A stretch of 64,000 nucleotides of DNA from Monosporascus cannonballus (Eukaryota > Ascomycota > Sordariomycetes > Xylariales): NCBI GenBank assembly GCA_004154925.1, contig QJNS01000012.1:186001-250000 (forward strand), given 5' to 3'. The notes under the pieces were generated by a model. That model was not told where the DNA came from. It did not search any database and saw only the letters and a program-made list of their open reading frames with translations. The position numbers were made by a program, and so were the translations under genes. Positions 32,407-42,084 of the stretch are shown here, one piece after another. The stretch's first letter is position 1; each line of letters starts with the position of its first letter.

Positions 32407-34608
32407 TTACGTGAGATCGATAGGCCCCGTGAGGTCAACGTACGTAATGTGATGTCCCTGGTTTGCGTCGATGCATGCAGGGAAGGTGAAGTCGCGTCGG
32501 CCTCGTATACCAAATCCCATCTCATGCGGCCGACTAGAGTATCCATCGGAGACGGGACTGCCGGTACTGGAAGAAAGAATACGCTGGCCCAGGTACTCCG
32601 GTTGATCATTGTCTTCGTCACTATCGACCTCTAAGACGTGTGCGTCGATGCTTTTCGTTTCTTCGCTCCCGGAGAACCCATCGTTTTCGTCCTCGAGACA
32701 TCTGATGTGATCCGTACTCAAAAGCCAACGCTCTATGTGCTTATAGAGTGTCTTGACGACACATGGGGGAAACGCGTTGCCAATCTGCTTCTTCACGTTG
32801 GATGATCTGAACTCATAGTCCACGGGGAAGCCCTGGAGCGTGGCGTACTCACGCAGGTTGAAATAACGCCTGCCACTGTAGTGATAGTTGCCAATTCCAC
32901 CGGAACATGTGATTGTACGCTGCAAAGGAATATCGGGACACCATCTCTCCCTCCAACAAGAATGTAGAGGGTACTGCATGGTATTCTCCGGCCTGATCTT
33001 ACGCAAGGCTTCCCTGACTGTCACATAGGGCCTGGTGCCATCTCCTGGCTGCGGGCTTCCAGAGTGTGTAGGGGGAGGAAAAGGCGGAAGTTTCTCTCCA
33101 GGGCATGAGCCTATCATGATCAGACGCCTGCGGTTCGACGGGCAGCCCCAAATCAAGAGATTAACGATCTTCCATCTCACAGAATAACCGTACTGTGTGA
33201 AGCCATGGATCAGAGCGTTGAAGTAATGCTCGAAGCGGGGATGGAGAATACCGAAAGTCTGCTCAAGCGTGAATAGCCGAGGACGTAGCTTTTTTATCAG
33301 CTCGTGGCATGAGAAGAGGCTGGCAATATTTGCATCGTCGTTCTCCCCGGGAATCGTATGTGCCGGAGACCAGAACTGGCACGGAGGTGAGAGATGCATG
33401 ACATCTACGCGAAGGGTAGAATCTGCATCTTCGAGGATAAACTGGAAAATATCCATCTGTCGAAGCTCCGAGCTGGAAAACCTGTGACGGTAGGTCTCAC
33501 AGGCATGTGGAGAATTGTCACAGCCCAGCTTAACCAAGAAGCCAGCCATTTCCGCGCCACAGGAAGCACCACCAGCTCCACAGAACATGTCCGCGAAGGT
33601 GTACTGCTGCTGTGGCCGTCTGTCCTCCCAGGGGTCCTCCGACTCTGAGGGGCATGCGAGGTCGGGCTCTACTTCGACGTCCACGGTGAATTCCCTATCC
33701 GCCGGCCGATGAGGATGAAAAGCGCCGCCTCGAGTCTTTCCCCCTCTCCATATATTACGCCGCTTCAGGTCAGAGACGCGGTAGGTCGCACTAGAAGCGT
33801 CTTTTCGGCTGAGATGCTCAAGGCAAAACTCCTCAGGTGGCTGCGACTTGCCGCGAGCCGGCCGGTTTCGGTATACAAGCGTGTACCTCCAGCGGCATAC
33901 CAGTATGCCTTTCTGCTCGACCTCGCTTATGGTCGAATGGATACCCTGAGGATACCTTTTTTGGGGGAAATCGGCGTTGGTAAAGTAAAGCGCCCTGATG
34001 CCGATCACTTTCGTCACTTCAAGCTTAATCAATGCCTGTTCCTCGGCTGGTCTGCCATCGTCATTGCTGACCTCGTGTATTAGGCAGAGTTCGTTTCGGA
34101 GCCGTGGAAGCATGCCTCGAAGGTGTCTTGTTCTCGTCAACGGCAGGCCCGAAAGGAAGATACCGCGGCCGCGCTCATGTATGATGGACTTGATGTACAA
34201 GAACGATGCCTGATGCAATTCCGGGATCGCTGGTATCTCGACCGTAACATCGGACTGCAATAGCTCACCACAGTATCGGTATTGGCTTAAAAGGCACCCT
34301 AAGGGAGGCGCTGAATGGAGTGAAGATGTAGCGCTGGGAACCCGCAGCTTATAAGACGAGCCATCCCCTGTCAAGTCGATCACCGTTGAGATACCAGGAG
34401 CTAAGTGCTCTTCTTGGCGCTCTTCGTCGCCGTCGTCGTCGCTGATTATGATGGGCTCGAGGTGCATTTGGTCGAGGTGGTCTGGCAAATTCCGAAAGCG
34501 GTATTCTATCGCGGCTTGCGCACCATCAAGCGCAGCCTCCACATCACGATCATTATTGATTGGGAAATCTCCTGGGCCCAAGTGGTGGTGACTGTCAGCT
34601 AAATCCAT
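32407..34608 (-). CDS. rid: RID-type (RIP-defective) DNA cytosine methyltransferase homologue
   Basis: A C5-cytosine methyltransferase-like protein needed in Neurospora for repeat-induced point mutation; Ascobolus Masc1 is a relative. A single 733-codon frame. Motif I is YTFADMFCGAGGASCGAEMA (near residue 336), the catalytic loop LSPPCQFWSPAHT has Cys410, and motif VI reads LEQTFGI, with EQT in place of the usual ENV, a mark of the RID/Masc1 group. Motif VIII is SNRRRLIMIG, then a target-recognition region, motif IX REYATLQGFP and motif X KKQIGNAFPP. The N-terminal 330 residues include a BAH-like region. All catalytic motifs are intact, so RIP competence is plausible. It is divergent from the Zn2Cys6 gene. 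The tail after residue 650 is acidic; a further 3' exon is possible. Confidence 0.9.
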   Translation of the reverse strand: MDLADSHHHLGPGDFPINNDRDVEAALDGAQAAIEYRFRNLPDHLDQMHLEPIIISDDDGDEERQEEHLAPGISTVIDLTGDGSSYKLRVPSATSSLHSAPPLGCLLSQYRYCGELLQSDVTVEIPAIPELHQASFLYIKSIIHERGRGIFLSGLPLTRTRHLRGMLPRLRNELCLIHEVSNDDGRPAEEQALIKLEVTKVIGIRALYFTNADFPQKRYPQGIHSTISEVEQKGILVCRWRYTLVYRNRPARGKSQPPEEFCLEHLSRKDASSATYRVSDLKRRNIWRGGKTRGGAFHPHRPADREFTVDVEVEPDLACPSESEDPWEDRRPQQQYTFADMFCGAGGASCGAEMAGFLVKLGCDNSPHACETYRHRFSSSELRQMDIFQFILEDADSTLRVDVMHLSPPCQFWSPAHTIPGENDDANIASLFSCHELIKKLRPRLFTLEQTFGILHPRFEHYFNALIHGFTQYGYSVRWKIVNLLIWGCPSNRRRLIMIGSCPGEKLPPFPPPTHSGSPQPGDGTRPYVTVREALRKIRPENTMQYPLHSCWRERWCPDIPLQRTITCSGGIGNYHYSGRRYFNLREYATLQGFPVDYEFRSSNVKKQIGNAFPPCVVKTLYKHIERWLLSTDHIRCLEDENDGFSGSEETKSIDAHVLEVDSDEDNDQPEYLGQRILSSSTGSPVSDGYSSRPHEMGFGIRGRRDFTFPACIDANQGHHITYVDLTGPIDLT

Positions 34609-35672
34609 AACTGGTTAAGATGGCTCACAGCCCTGGGATGTCGTGTTGCGCAAGAAGCGACAGTGTGAGCGATCTCTAATTCGAAATCGAAATGCCGAAA
34701 CGACACAAATCTGGGCTGGCGAGATACCACAACTGCACTGCCGTGGAGGCTGACAGCTAAAGACTAGCGAGAACAACAGTTGAGGGTCATGCTTGGGTGT
34801 AGGAAAGCTGATGCTCTGTTGGGGAGACGGAGTATATCTACGTATGCCACACCAGTAGTAAATAAACACAAAGCCGCTCAGAAAGCTTCAAGATGTTAAA
34901 GAATGGCTTACGTTGTCTACAGGAACTCAAGCAAATTATAGCTGCGTCAAATATTCGGTTGTTCATGGTAAAGACTGACAAGAAAGCACACTCCAAACTT
35001 GAAAATCCCCCCCTTTATCTCCACGTCCTAGCAGAACAATAAGTCTAGGACAAGCGGCAAAGCAGGTATAAGGTCACACTTAAAGGTTGAGTTCCAGGCC
35101 GTGAAAGAAGGGAGCTAGGCAGTCATGTATAATCGTATTCTGGTGCATGATACGATCTGATACCATACTACTTCAACTTACAACGAGAATGAAGGAAAGA
35201 CGACGTTAAAAGCCGTGTTTGTAGACTGGGAAGGAGAACGAGCATTTGACGGGGGTTAGACGACAAAAAAACCACAAAAGCTTTCAAATACCCCTGAGCT
35301 TCTCATCACCGTATGCAGAGGTCTGTTGCTGGCGTTGGGGGGGGGGGGGNNNNNNNNNNCCCCCAGTGGAGCTATGACACATGATTCAACATGCTGGCTA
35401 AGATATGGAAAATAAGGGGCTAGAGAGCAACTATGGCGGCGGCATATGGGTTGGGTAGGAAGGTGCCCATATTTAACCAGCAGGATCCACATTGCCGGCG
35501 GTAACCGGCGGTACTTTCACAAACCTGGCAGTTCCGCCTCTTCAAGTGCAAACCTTCACCATTTGAGTCACGGCTCATTGCCGACGACCACCGTCGTGTT
35601 CCCCCGCATCGCCTCAACTTCTTCCGGTCAGAAAGACCAAACAAGTCATTGTGGCCTAGTGGTGCAGGAATC
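34609..35672. other. Shared divergent promoter region with assembly gap
   Basis: Lies between the rid ATG at 34608 and the Zn2Cys6 gene ATG at 35673. It contains ten N at 35350-35359, preceded by thirteen G (35337-35349) and followed by five C. The true length and sequence there are unknown. No gene is seen on either side of the gap. Confidence 0.7.
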
Positions 35673-38235
35673 ATGCCTTCGTCCTCATCGTCTCGTGATC
35701 AGACCACGAACAAGGGGGAGGCTCCGGCGACTGCCGCCATACCGGAAGCAGCAACCTCGACCCAAAGACCAACCAAGAGAAATCGAACCTCCTCAGAAGG
35801 AGAGCCGGGCGATGGATCTGATCAGAAACGACGGCGCCGCGCATTTTCTTGCATATCTTGTCGGGTACGTAGCACATATGCTGGGTCCGGGCACGAGAGG
35901 TGCGGGCAATACTAACCTTCACTGTTCACACGTAAAGAAGTTAAAGTGCCGCTGCGAATACGAACCTGGGGCCCAAGGATGCCACCGATGCCAAACGCTA
36001 AGGTTTGTTCGGGATATTTCACGGGCGTCAGCTGATCCCTGACACGGAACTGATATTTTGGCTCCATAGAATCGAGTGTTCGCTCCGTGTAGAACACGGG
36101 ATCCTCATATCACTAAATTCGACCGCAGAGCAACCTAGAGTTAGTATTGAAGAACGGTACGTAGTTGCCCAGACCCTGAGGGCCGTATACTATTGCTGTT
36201 CTATAATACTGAATGCGAAGTTAGACTTCGGCGGCACGACGATGCTTTGAAGGACATTCAGCTGCTAATCACAGAGCTTAAATCGCAACGGCAGCCAGAA
36301 TCGCGGTCTCCCGCTGGTGGCCAGGGCTCAGTGAATCTGAATAATGATCATGAGCCCGAAAGAGACGAGCAATCTAATGGACGAACGTATCTTTCGAGAC
36401 CAGCTGATAGCGGAACCAATTCGGCTCCAATAGTTGTTCTGAGAGAGATAAACGCGCAGGTCTACCAAGGATACAGGAGATTGTTCAAATATACCAATCT
36501 CGATCTTGTGGGACTTCAGCTTATAGATGAGGATGTCGCAAAAGACTTGGTTGAACTGTAAGCTGCCCATGACACTGTCTTACAAACAGCACATACCGTG
36601 TTTCTCTCGCATTAACGGCTAGGCAGGTTTTCTCGTTACCAGGGCCACAACCTAATCGCTTGTAACGTAGAAGCCTTGTCCCGGTCAGGGGGACGGCGAG
36701 AGGCGTCGGCTTTCCTGCACAGCGTTTGCTGCTTACTTGGGATAGTATACCGTAAAGACCTTTGTGGCACGCCACTGCACCGCCAGATATACGAACAGGT
36801 CCGCCTCATGCTTGGTCAAGCTCTGCTCTCCAGTCCACTGACACTGGACGAGATAAACGCGGTATTCCTGATGAGCAACAATCCGAATACGCCAAGTGAT
36901 GTGAGCCTCGTCAGTTCCTAGATCCCTGACTATATCAGCTGACCTCCTTTTGTAGCAAGGAAGCGAGTACATTGACAGCTGGCTGCTCACGGGATATTGC
37001 GCTAAGCAGTCGATGCTGAGTATAAGTTTCTCCAAGATAGTAAGCAGGATAAAGCAGCGCACCGCGACTGATGACGACCAGCGGGCCATCCGCCTTTTTT
37101 CTCTGATATGCCTCCATCATCTGCAGTACGTATCGCACCGCTCCTTACTTTACAAGTAGTTGCTAAGAGAGGCCACCAGATGGGCAGCTACCACGGGGCG
37201 ACCGTCCACAATACCCGCAGCCTATATCCACCAGTGTAACCTACTGCTTGAATTCTACCAGGCGACCATACAGGATGCAGTGCTCGTAGCTGAGGCGGTT
37301 CTCTACTCGAGTCTACATCAGAAGCTCAGCAGCCACTCTTATCTTGGTGACGGCGGTGGCTGCGACGATTTCACGTCATGGCGACAGGAATGGAATTATC
37401 TATGGGGTACGTTGACCAGTCCTCTGCATTGTCCACATCGTGGGAAAACCAAATACTGAGACCCTATACAGCGCTTCCGACATCGTCCATGCTCAAGGTT
37501 GGATATTACGCCGCCTGCCTCATTCTGTCTCTGCGATGCTTAGAAGAAAATGGCGGGGCTCTGCAACCCAAAACGTTCTTGTCTGACGGGGAGCCTGAGG
37601 CGGGAAGTGAAGATGCCCAGGCCTATGCCGGCACGAGGCACGATAGGTGCGCGAAAGACAACGTTACGAGGGCGCATGCGTGTAAGCATGCGAGGCTCGT
37701 GCTAGAGACATTCCTGGACATGCCGCCGTTCCTCATGGACTCAGTCCCAACTTGTCTTTGTCTCTGCATTGGATACTGCGCGCTCGTCTTGGCGCACTAT
37801 GATGAATCACAGTCCAAGATACCAGACCCGGTCAGCCTTAGCCTGATCACTCGTATCGATGATTGGGTGCGGAACGCTCCGGGCAAAGCTTGGTCTTTCA
37901 AGTACGGGGAACTGGCGCGGCGTAACGTGGAAGCTCGCATTAGAAAGGCGCGGCGAGCGGGCGATAGCGAGGGTGGACGAAGCGAACACGGCGCGCCACG
38001 GGCGGGAAACCATACTGTTCCCCAAGGGGATCCATCTGTGTCGGACTTGCATATCAGGGACGAGGGGTCACCTTCTCCCTCGGGCCTCGCTGATGCTGGC
38101 TTGTATAACCCGGATGAGTGGATCTCGCCAGGACATCCGTTCCATTCCGCTACGGTCGCGCCAAGCTATGAGCAGGCTCTATTCCCTAGCCTAGAATGTT
38201 ACTTTGGTGGGGGTATCTACGACTTCACCGGGTAA
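35673..38235 (+). CDS. Zn2Cys6 fungal transcription factor
   Basis: DNA-binding regulator. Exons that keep phase: 35673-35864, 35938-36002, 36070-36086, 36221-36557, 36627-36900, 36956-37129, 37160-37406 and 37472-38235, about 689 residues. The zinc cluster is assembled from three exons: CISCRKLKCRC, EYEPGAQGCHRC, QTLRIEC (C-x2-C-x6-C-x8-C-x2-C-x6-C), after the basic QKRRRRAF. A coiled coil follows (RLRRHDDALKDIQLLITELK), then a helical middle domain typical of this class (SEYIDSWLLTGYCAKQSML, AATTGRPSTIPAAYIHQCNL). The C-terminus is disordered and acidic/aromatic, as in activation regions. An in-frame TAG at 37157 must be removed; a 30-bp GT..AG segment (37130-37159) would do so, which is unusually short. 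The first exon boundaries are well supported, the fourth donor (CTCC/GTGTAG) less so. Targets unknown. Confidence 0.78.
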
Positions 38236-39108
38236 CTCCAGAGGCCGGCATCGAGAGGGACCTCCGTGGAGGTCATTGATACGTTCGTCATCAACACCTG
38301 ATCCGCCCCCGGCGATGGCGGTAATGATATGATAATCAGCCCCCTTGCGGTTTTTACACGTTGCCTACTTTCGTATAGAGAACAAGGACGTGGCTCGACG
38401 GAGCGCGTAGCGCATATGAGCTGTGGAACAAACAACCGGACATCTTCACTACGGGGCCACGCATGACTCCTCCCAGCTCCCCTGGACGAGGGGCCGGTAC
38501 GTACAGGAATGGGCTGAGGAAACCATATGCAACAAGGTAAGGTTTATCAGGTATATGCGGGTGGCTGGTAACACCCTGCAGGGTCCGGAGCGGCCGTTAT
38601 CGGTATCTCCCATGAATCGAGGGATGGGCTACCTATTATTGTACCGACGATTACTTGCCTAATTAGTCAATGTGGGGTACATTAGTCTTTTGCTGATTTG
38701 ATCTTGGCGGTGCCTTGATTTTCAAAGTTATTTTCAGGTTACATGCAAGTAGGTACCAACAACCCACTATGTAGGTACATACTTGGCCGTGATTCTTGGT
38801 TGTAATACTACCTAGATAGCATGTATCTTAGGTAGGTACCGAGGTCCTCTTTATGTACAGAGTAGGAAGTCAACTTTTTTTTTCTTTTTTTGTGAGGCCT
38901 AAAGCCAGAAAGAAAATATTGTAGCCTTCTAGCCTTTGGCCTCATTCTGGATATATTCTTTATCTTCACCTTTTCTTTTTCCATCATGCACTCATTTTTC
39001 TGCCTTCACCATTCCTAGCCTCCCGGCGACCACGTTGACGATTTTGCTTCGAATTTTGTTTATTAAGACCCATATTCTTCTCTTTTCCTGAGCATAAAAG
39101 AAGTCAAG
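38236..39108. other. Intergenic with TACC/GGTA tetranucleotide runs
   Basis: No gene is seen. Between about 38730 and 38850 there are repeated TAGGTACC and ACCTA motifs, and poly-T/poly-pyrimidine tracts precede the XPT1 start, as in fungal promoters. Confidence 0.5.
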
Positions 39109-39957
39109 ATGGTGGAGAAGCTGTACGTCACTTATAACGATGTAGGTTCCATCAACCCCTCCACGCCGCCCTCCACCAATCTCTATCCCACTCTTGCCCC
39201 GCGATGACCATTTGCACGCGGTCGGTGTCCCAGACTGACCCCTAATCTCAACCCAGGTGCATAAACTATGCCAGGAGGCAGCGCCGAAGCTGCTCTCCTC
39301 CTTCCAACCGCAACTCATAATCGCGATTGGCGGTGGAGGCTACGTGCCCGCGCGAATCCTGCGCTCGTTCCTCAAGCAACCCGGCAGGCCCAACATCCCG
39401 ATCCAGGCTATCGGCTTGTCGCTGTATGAAGAGCTGCCCGTCGCCGAGCCCTCTAACGACAGCACCGGCTCCGTCGACAAGATGGGCACCAAGGTTACCC
39501 GAACCCAATGGCTAGACTTCACCAGTCTCGGCGAGATGAAGAACCTGGTAGGAAAGCGTATCCTGATAGTGGACGAGGTGGACGATACGCGGACGACTCT
39601 CGAGTACGCCGTCAAGGAGCTCGAGAAGGACGTCGAGGAGGTGCGGCAGAAACTGGGCCACGAAGGCGAGAAGACACAGTTCAGCGTATTTGTCCTACAC
39701 GTAAGTGCTCATGACCGAGAGCGGTAAAGGCGGGCGCGCAAGAGGCTGACGAGGGCGGTGCGGGGGCGCAGAACAAAGACAAGAAGAAGAAGGGCACGCT
39801 ACCGCCCGAGATGATGGCAGAATCCAGGTACGTGGCTGCCAGGACGGTAGGCGACGAGTGGATCTGCTATCCGTGGGAGGCGATAGATATCGATGAGCAC
39901 GACGAGCTGGCCAGAAGACAAAAGCAAGCTGGCCAGAACGGCAGTCCTGGCTCATAG
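39109..39957 (+). CDS. xpt1: Xanthine/hypoxanthine phosphoribosyltransferase (Xpt1/Hpt1 type)
   Basis: Purine salvage enzyme joining xanthine, hypoxanthine or guanine to PRPP. Three exons, 39109-39141, 39257-39700 and 39772-39957, all in phase, 220 residues, close to yeast Xpt1 in length. Motifs: VTYNDVHKLCQ at the start, IIAIGGGGYVPARILRSFLK, IPIQAIGLSLYEE, RTQWLDF, and the PRPP-binding loop ILIVDEVDDTRTT at residues 113-125. The C-terminal VLHNKDKKKKGTLP and WICYPWEAIDIDEHDELA match the Xpt1 group. The 33-bp first exon starts at the only ATG that gives the conserved N-terminus. Xpt1 versus Hpt1 substrate preference is inferred from overall resemblance. Confidence 0.93.
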
Positions 39958-40281
39958 CTAATACCTACAGCGAGGGGGTGTATAACAGAAAAAGGTGCAT
40001 AACACTGGCGCCAGTTTACACAACGAACGGCGTAGAGAGACAGGATAGACCAAAGTGGCTATATCAGATCGACCTTCAAGGTCATGTCGGCCTCGGTTTG
40101 AGGACGATTCTATTGGGGATGGCATCGCTACCTACATGCTTCTTTTGTTCTTCTTGTCGCTGTAGCCGTCGCCGCGTGGACAGAGCAGTAAACGACGGTT
40201 ATTTTGATCGGGCGCTATCGCTTGACGCCTACACTGCAAAGTCGTGCAATAAAAGATAATCACGTGGTAATATAGGACCAG
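39958..40281. other. Convergent intergenic, no gene seen
   Basis: 324 bp between two gene 3' ends. It contains CAATAAAAGATAA near 40248, a possible polyadenylation context for the upstream gene. Confidence 0.5.
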
Positions 40282-41157
40282 TTAAGCGCCAAAAGTGCCT
40301 TCTCGCATATGCTTTTCCTTGAGCCGCTTCTCGTGCTTCATAAACTCCCGGATGCCGACGGGGACGTTCTTGTACAGGTCGTCGTCCCAGAAGTCCTTGG
40401 CGATCTTAGGGCGGTCGGCTTTCTTCAGGTCGGCCTGCCAGTTGGCCTGGCTGCCCCCGCCGTCGTCATCCATGCTGGTAGCACCGGCGCTCTGCATTCC
40501 CGACATCCCCTTGACGGCACCGGCGCTTCCCAGAACGTCGGGCGCACCCTGAGCTCGCTGGGCCTGCAGAGCCTTCTCGGCCTTCAGAGAGGCGGATAGC
40601 CACTCCTCCATGTCGTCCCGGTAGCGGTCCCAGACGCAATTGACACAGCCGCTCATGCAGCAGTTATCGGGCTCTTCGGGGCGGGGCGGGACTAGAACAC
40701 CGGCGATCAGGGTGCTCCGATCGCGCATGGCGGCCAGTCGCTCGGCCCGCTCGATGGGACCGGCTAGTCGCGAACCAAAGATGATACGGGCCTTCTCCTG
40801 CGCGGTGGACGGCGGCGCAGTAGGCTCGGGGGAGGTGGTAGCGGCCGAGGACGAGGTAGGGGTCGCATCGTCCCGCGGTTTCTCGGGTGGCGTCTTCTCG
40901 ACGGTGGTTCGAGGGGATTTGGGAGACGAGGTTGGAGGATCCTCGGGCTTAACGTCGGGGACGGGTTGCGGCTTAATGAGGATGGATTCGTAATAGGGAC
41001 CTAGAGGGATAGCCTGTTCGCTGGCCTCCCCGCGAGTACCAGCAGGCAGTTTGCCTTTACCGTTACCGAAAGGACGTCGCGTTCGGACCTTTCCATCGAG
41101 TACTGGTATTCGCCTGGCGGCCCGCAGTAGTGGTCGCATGCTCAGAGGAGGAGGCAT
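40282..41157 (-). CDS. OXLD1-like (oxidoreductase-like domain) mitochondrial protein
   Basis: Intronless, 291 residues. The defining motif RPEEPDNCCMSGCVNCVWDR lies near residue 165 and matches the Oxidored-like domain (Pfam Oxidored-like, human OXLD1). The N-terminus (MRPLLRAARRIPVLDGKVRT, after five residues) is basic and Ser/Arg-rich, consistent with mitochondrial import. A Pro/Thr/Ser linker joins it to the domain, and a Lys-rich helix forms the C-terminus. The four cysteines suggest metal or disulfide chemistry; the biochemical role of the family is not established. The start could be the second Met at codon 7. Divergent from the kinetochore gene. Confidence 0.85.
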   Translation of the reverse strand: MPPPLSMRPLLRAARRIPVLDGKVRTRRPFGNGKGKLPAGTRGEASEQAIPLGPYYESILIKPQPVPDVKPEDPPTSSPKSPRTTVEKTPPEKPRDDATPTSSSAATTSPEPTAPPSTAQEKARIIFGSRLAGPIERAERLAAMRDRSTLIAGVLVPPRPEEPDNCCMSGCVNCVWDRYRDDMEEWLSASLKAEKALQAQRAQGAPDVLGSAGAVKGMSGMQSAGATSMDDDGGGSQANWQADLKKADRPKIAKDFWDDDLYKNVPVGIREFMKHEKRLKEKHMREGTFGA

Positions 41158-42084
41158 GGCTGACTGATGTGGTGTCGAAGCGGCTGGTCTTTTACCCGCG
41201 CTTGGGAAAATAGAAGGGTGCGGTGGCGATCTATTATTTATTCTTTGGTGATTGATGAATATATAAAGGGACGACCGGTAAGTCGGTGTCTGATATAATT
41301 TAATTCATACGGACGGCGGCGTTTGATGTCAGGTATCTCTCGGTAGGTAGCAATAGACTCAACCTCGTTCAGGAAATCCGAAACAGTTACCATGTAGCTG
41401 GGAATAATATATGTATGTAAGTACATATGTACATATGTATAATGACGATCTAAATTGCAGCTGGATGTGTGTGCACATGCATGTGTGGTGCATGTGGTAG
41501 AGTCCTGGAAGGCTCAACTTCATGCTGACATGCACATAAATACACATACATGTCGTATGCATTCAGGTACCAAAGTATCCAGACCGGCGGGGCCTGCTTG
41601 GGGGGGGGAAGGGGCGGGAAGGGGGGGCGCTTGAGGGTACACAGCGAGCTACGACCTCGTATCAAACGTCGTCGGCTACATCATATACGTATGGGGAGTT
41701 ACATTATGTAAAGTACATAATTTTTGTAGGAGGGAAGCCCCGTCCAGTCATATGACCAATCATGATTAGAGGAGATTGAGGAGATTAGATAAGATAGGGG
41801 ACTTGTGTACTTGCAGTACCTAGCGGAATAGAAATGTACACTGCACACACCCACTTGAAGTGAAGAACACGCAGGCCGCGGTCGGTCCTCGGCGCGTAGA
41901 CAAGTTCAATTGGGGAGACGCGTCTGAAGTCGAGCGCCTCCATTGTAAGAATTGACTTTTAGACCTAAAGCGGAATAATGAGCAAAAGCCGACAATCACG
42001 ACACTATAAGGGGGCTCGGACATGTCTAGGTAGTTAGTTAAGAGGAGGAAGATTAGCAACTGATTGAACTACCCAGTAGACATA
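41158..42084. other. Divergent promoter region, 0.9 kb, low-complexity repeats
   Basis: No gene. Contains ACATATGTACATATGTA near 41420-41440 and a G-rich tract at about 41600-41630. The two flanking genes are transcribed away from it. Confidence 0.5.

Noticed and set aside
41420..41445. Alternating ACATATGT sequence as a possible regulatory palindrome
   Set aside because: It is simple alternating sequence and matches no specific site; recorded only as low complexity.
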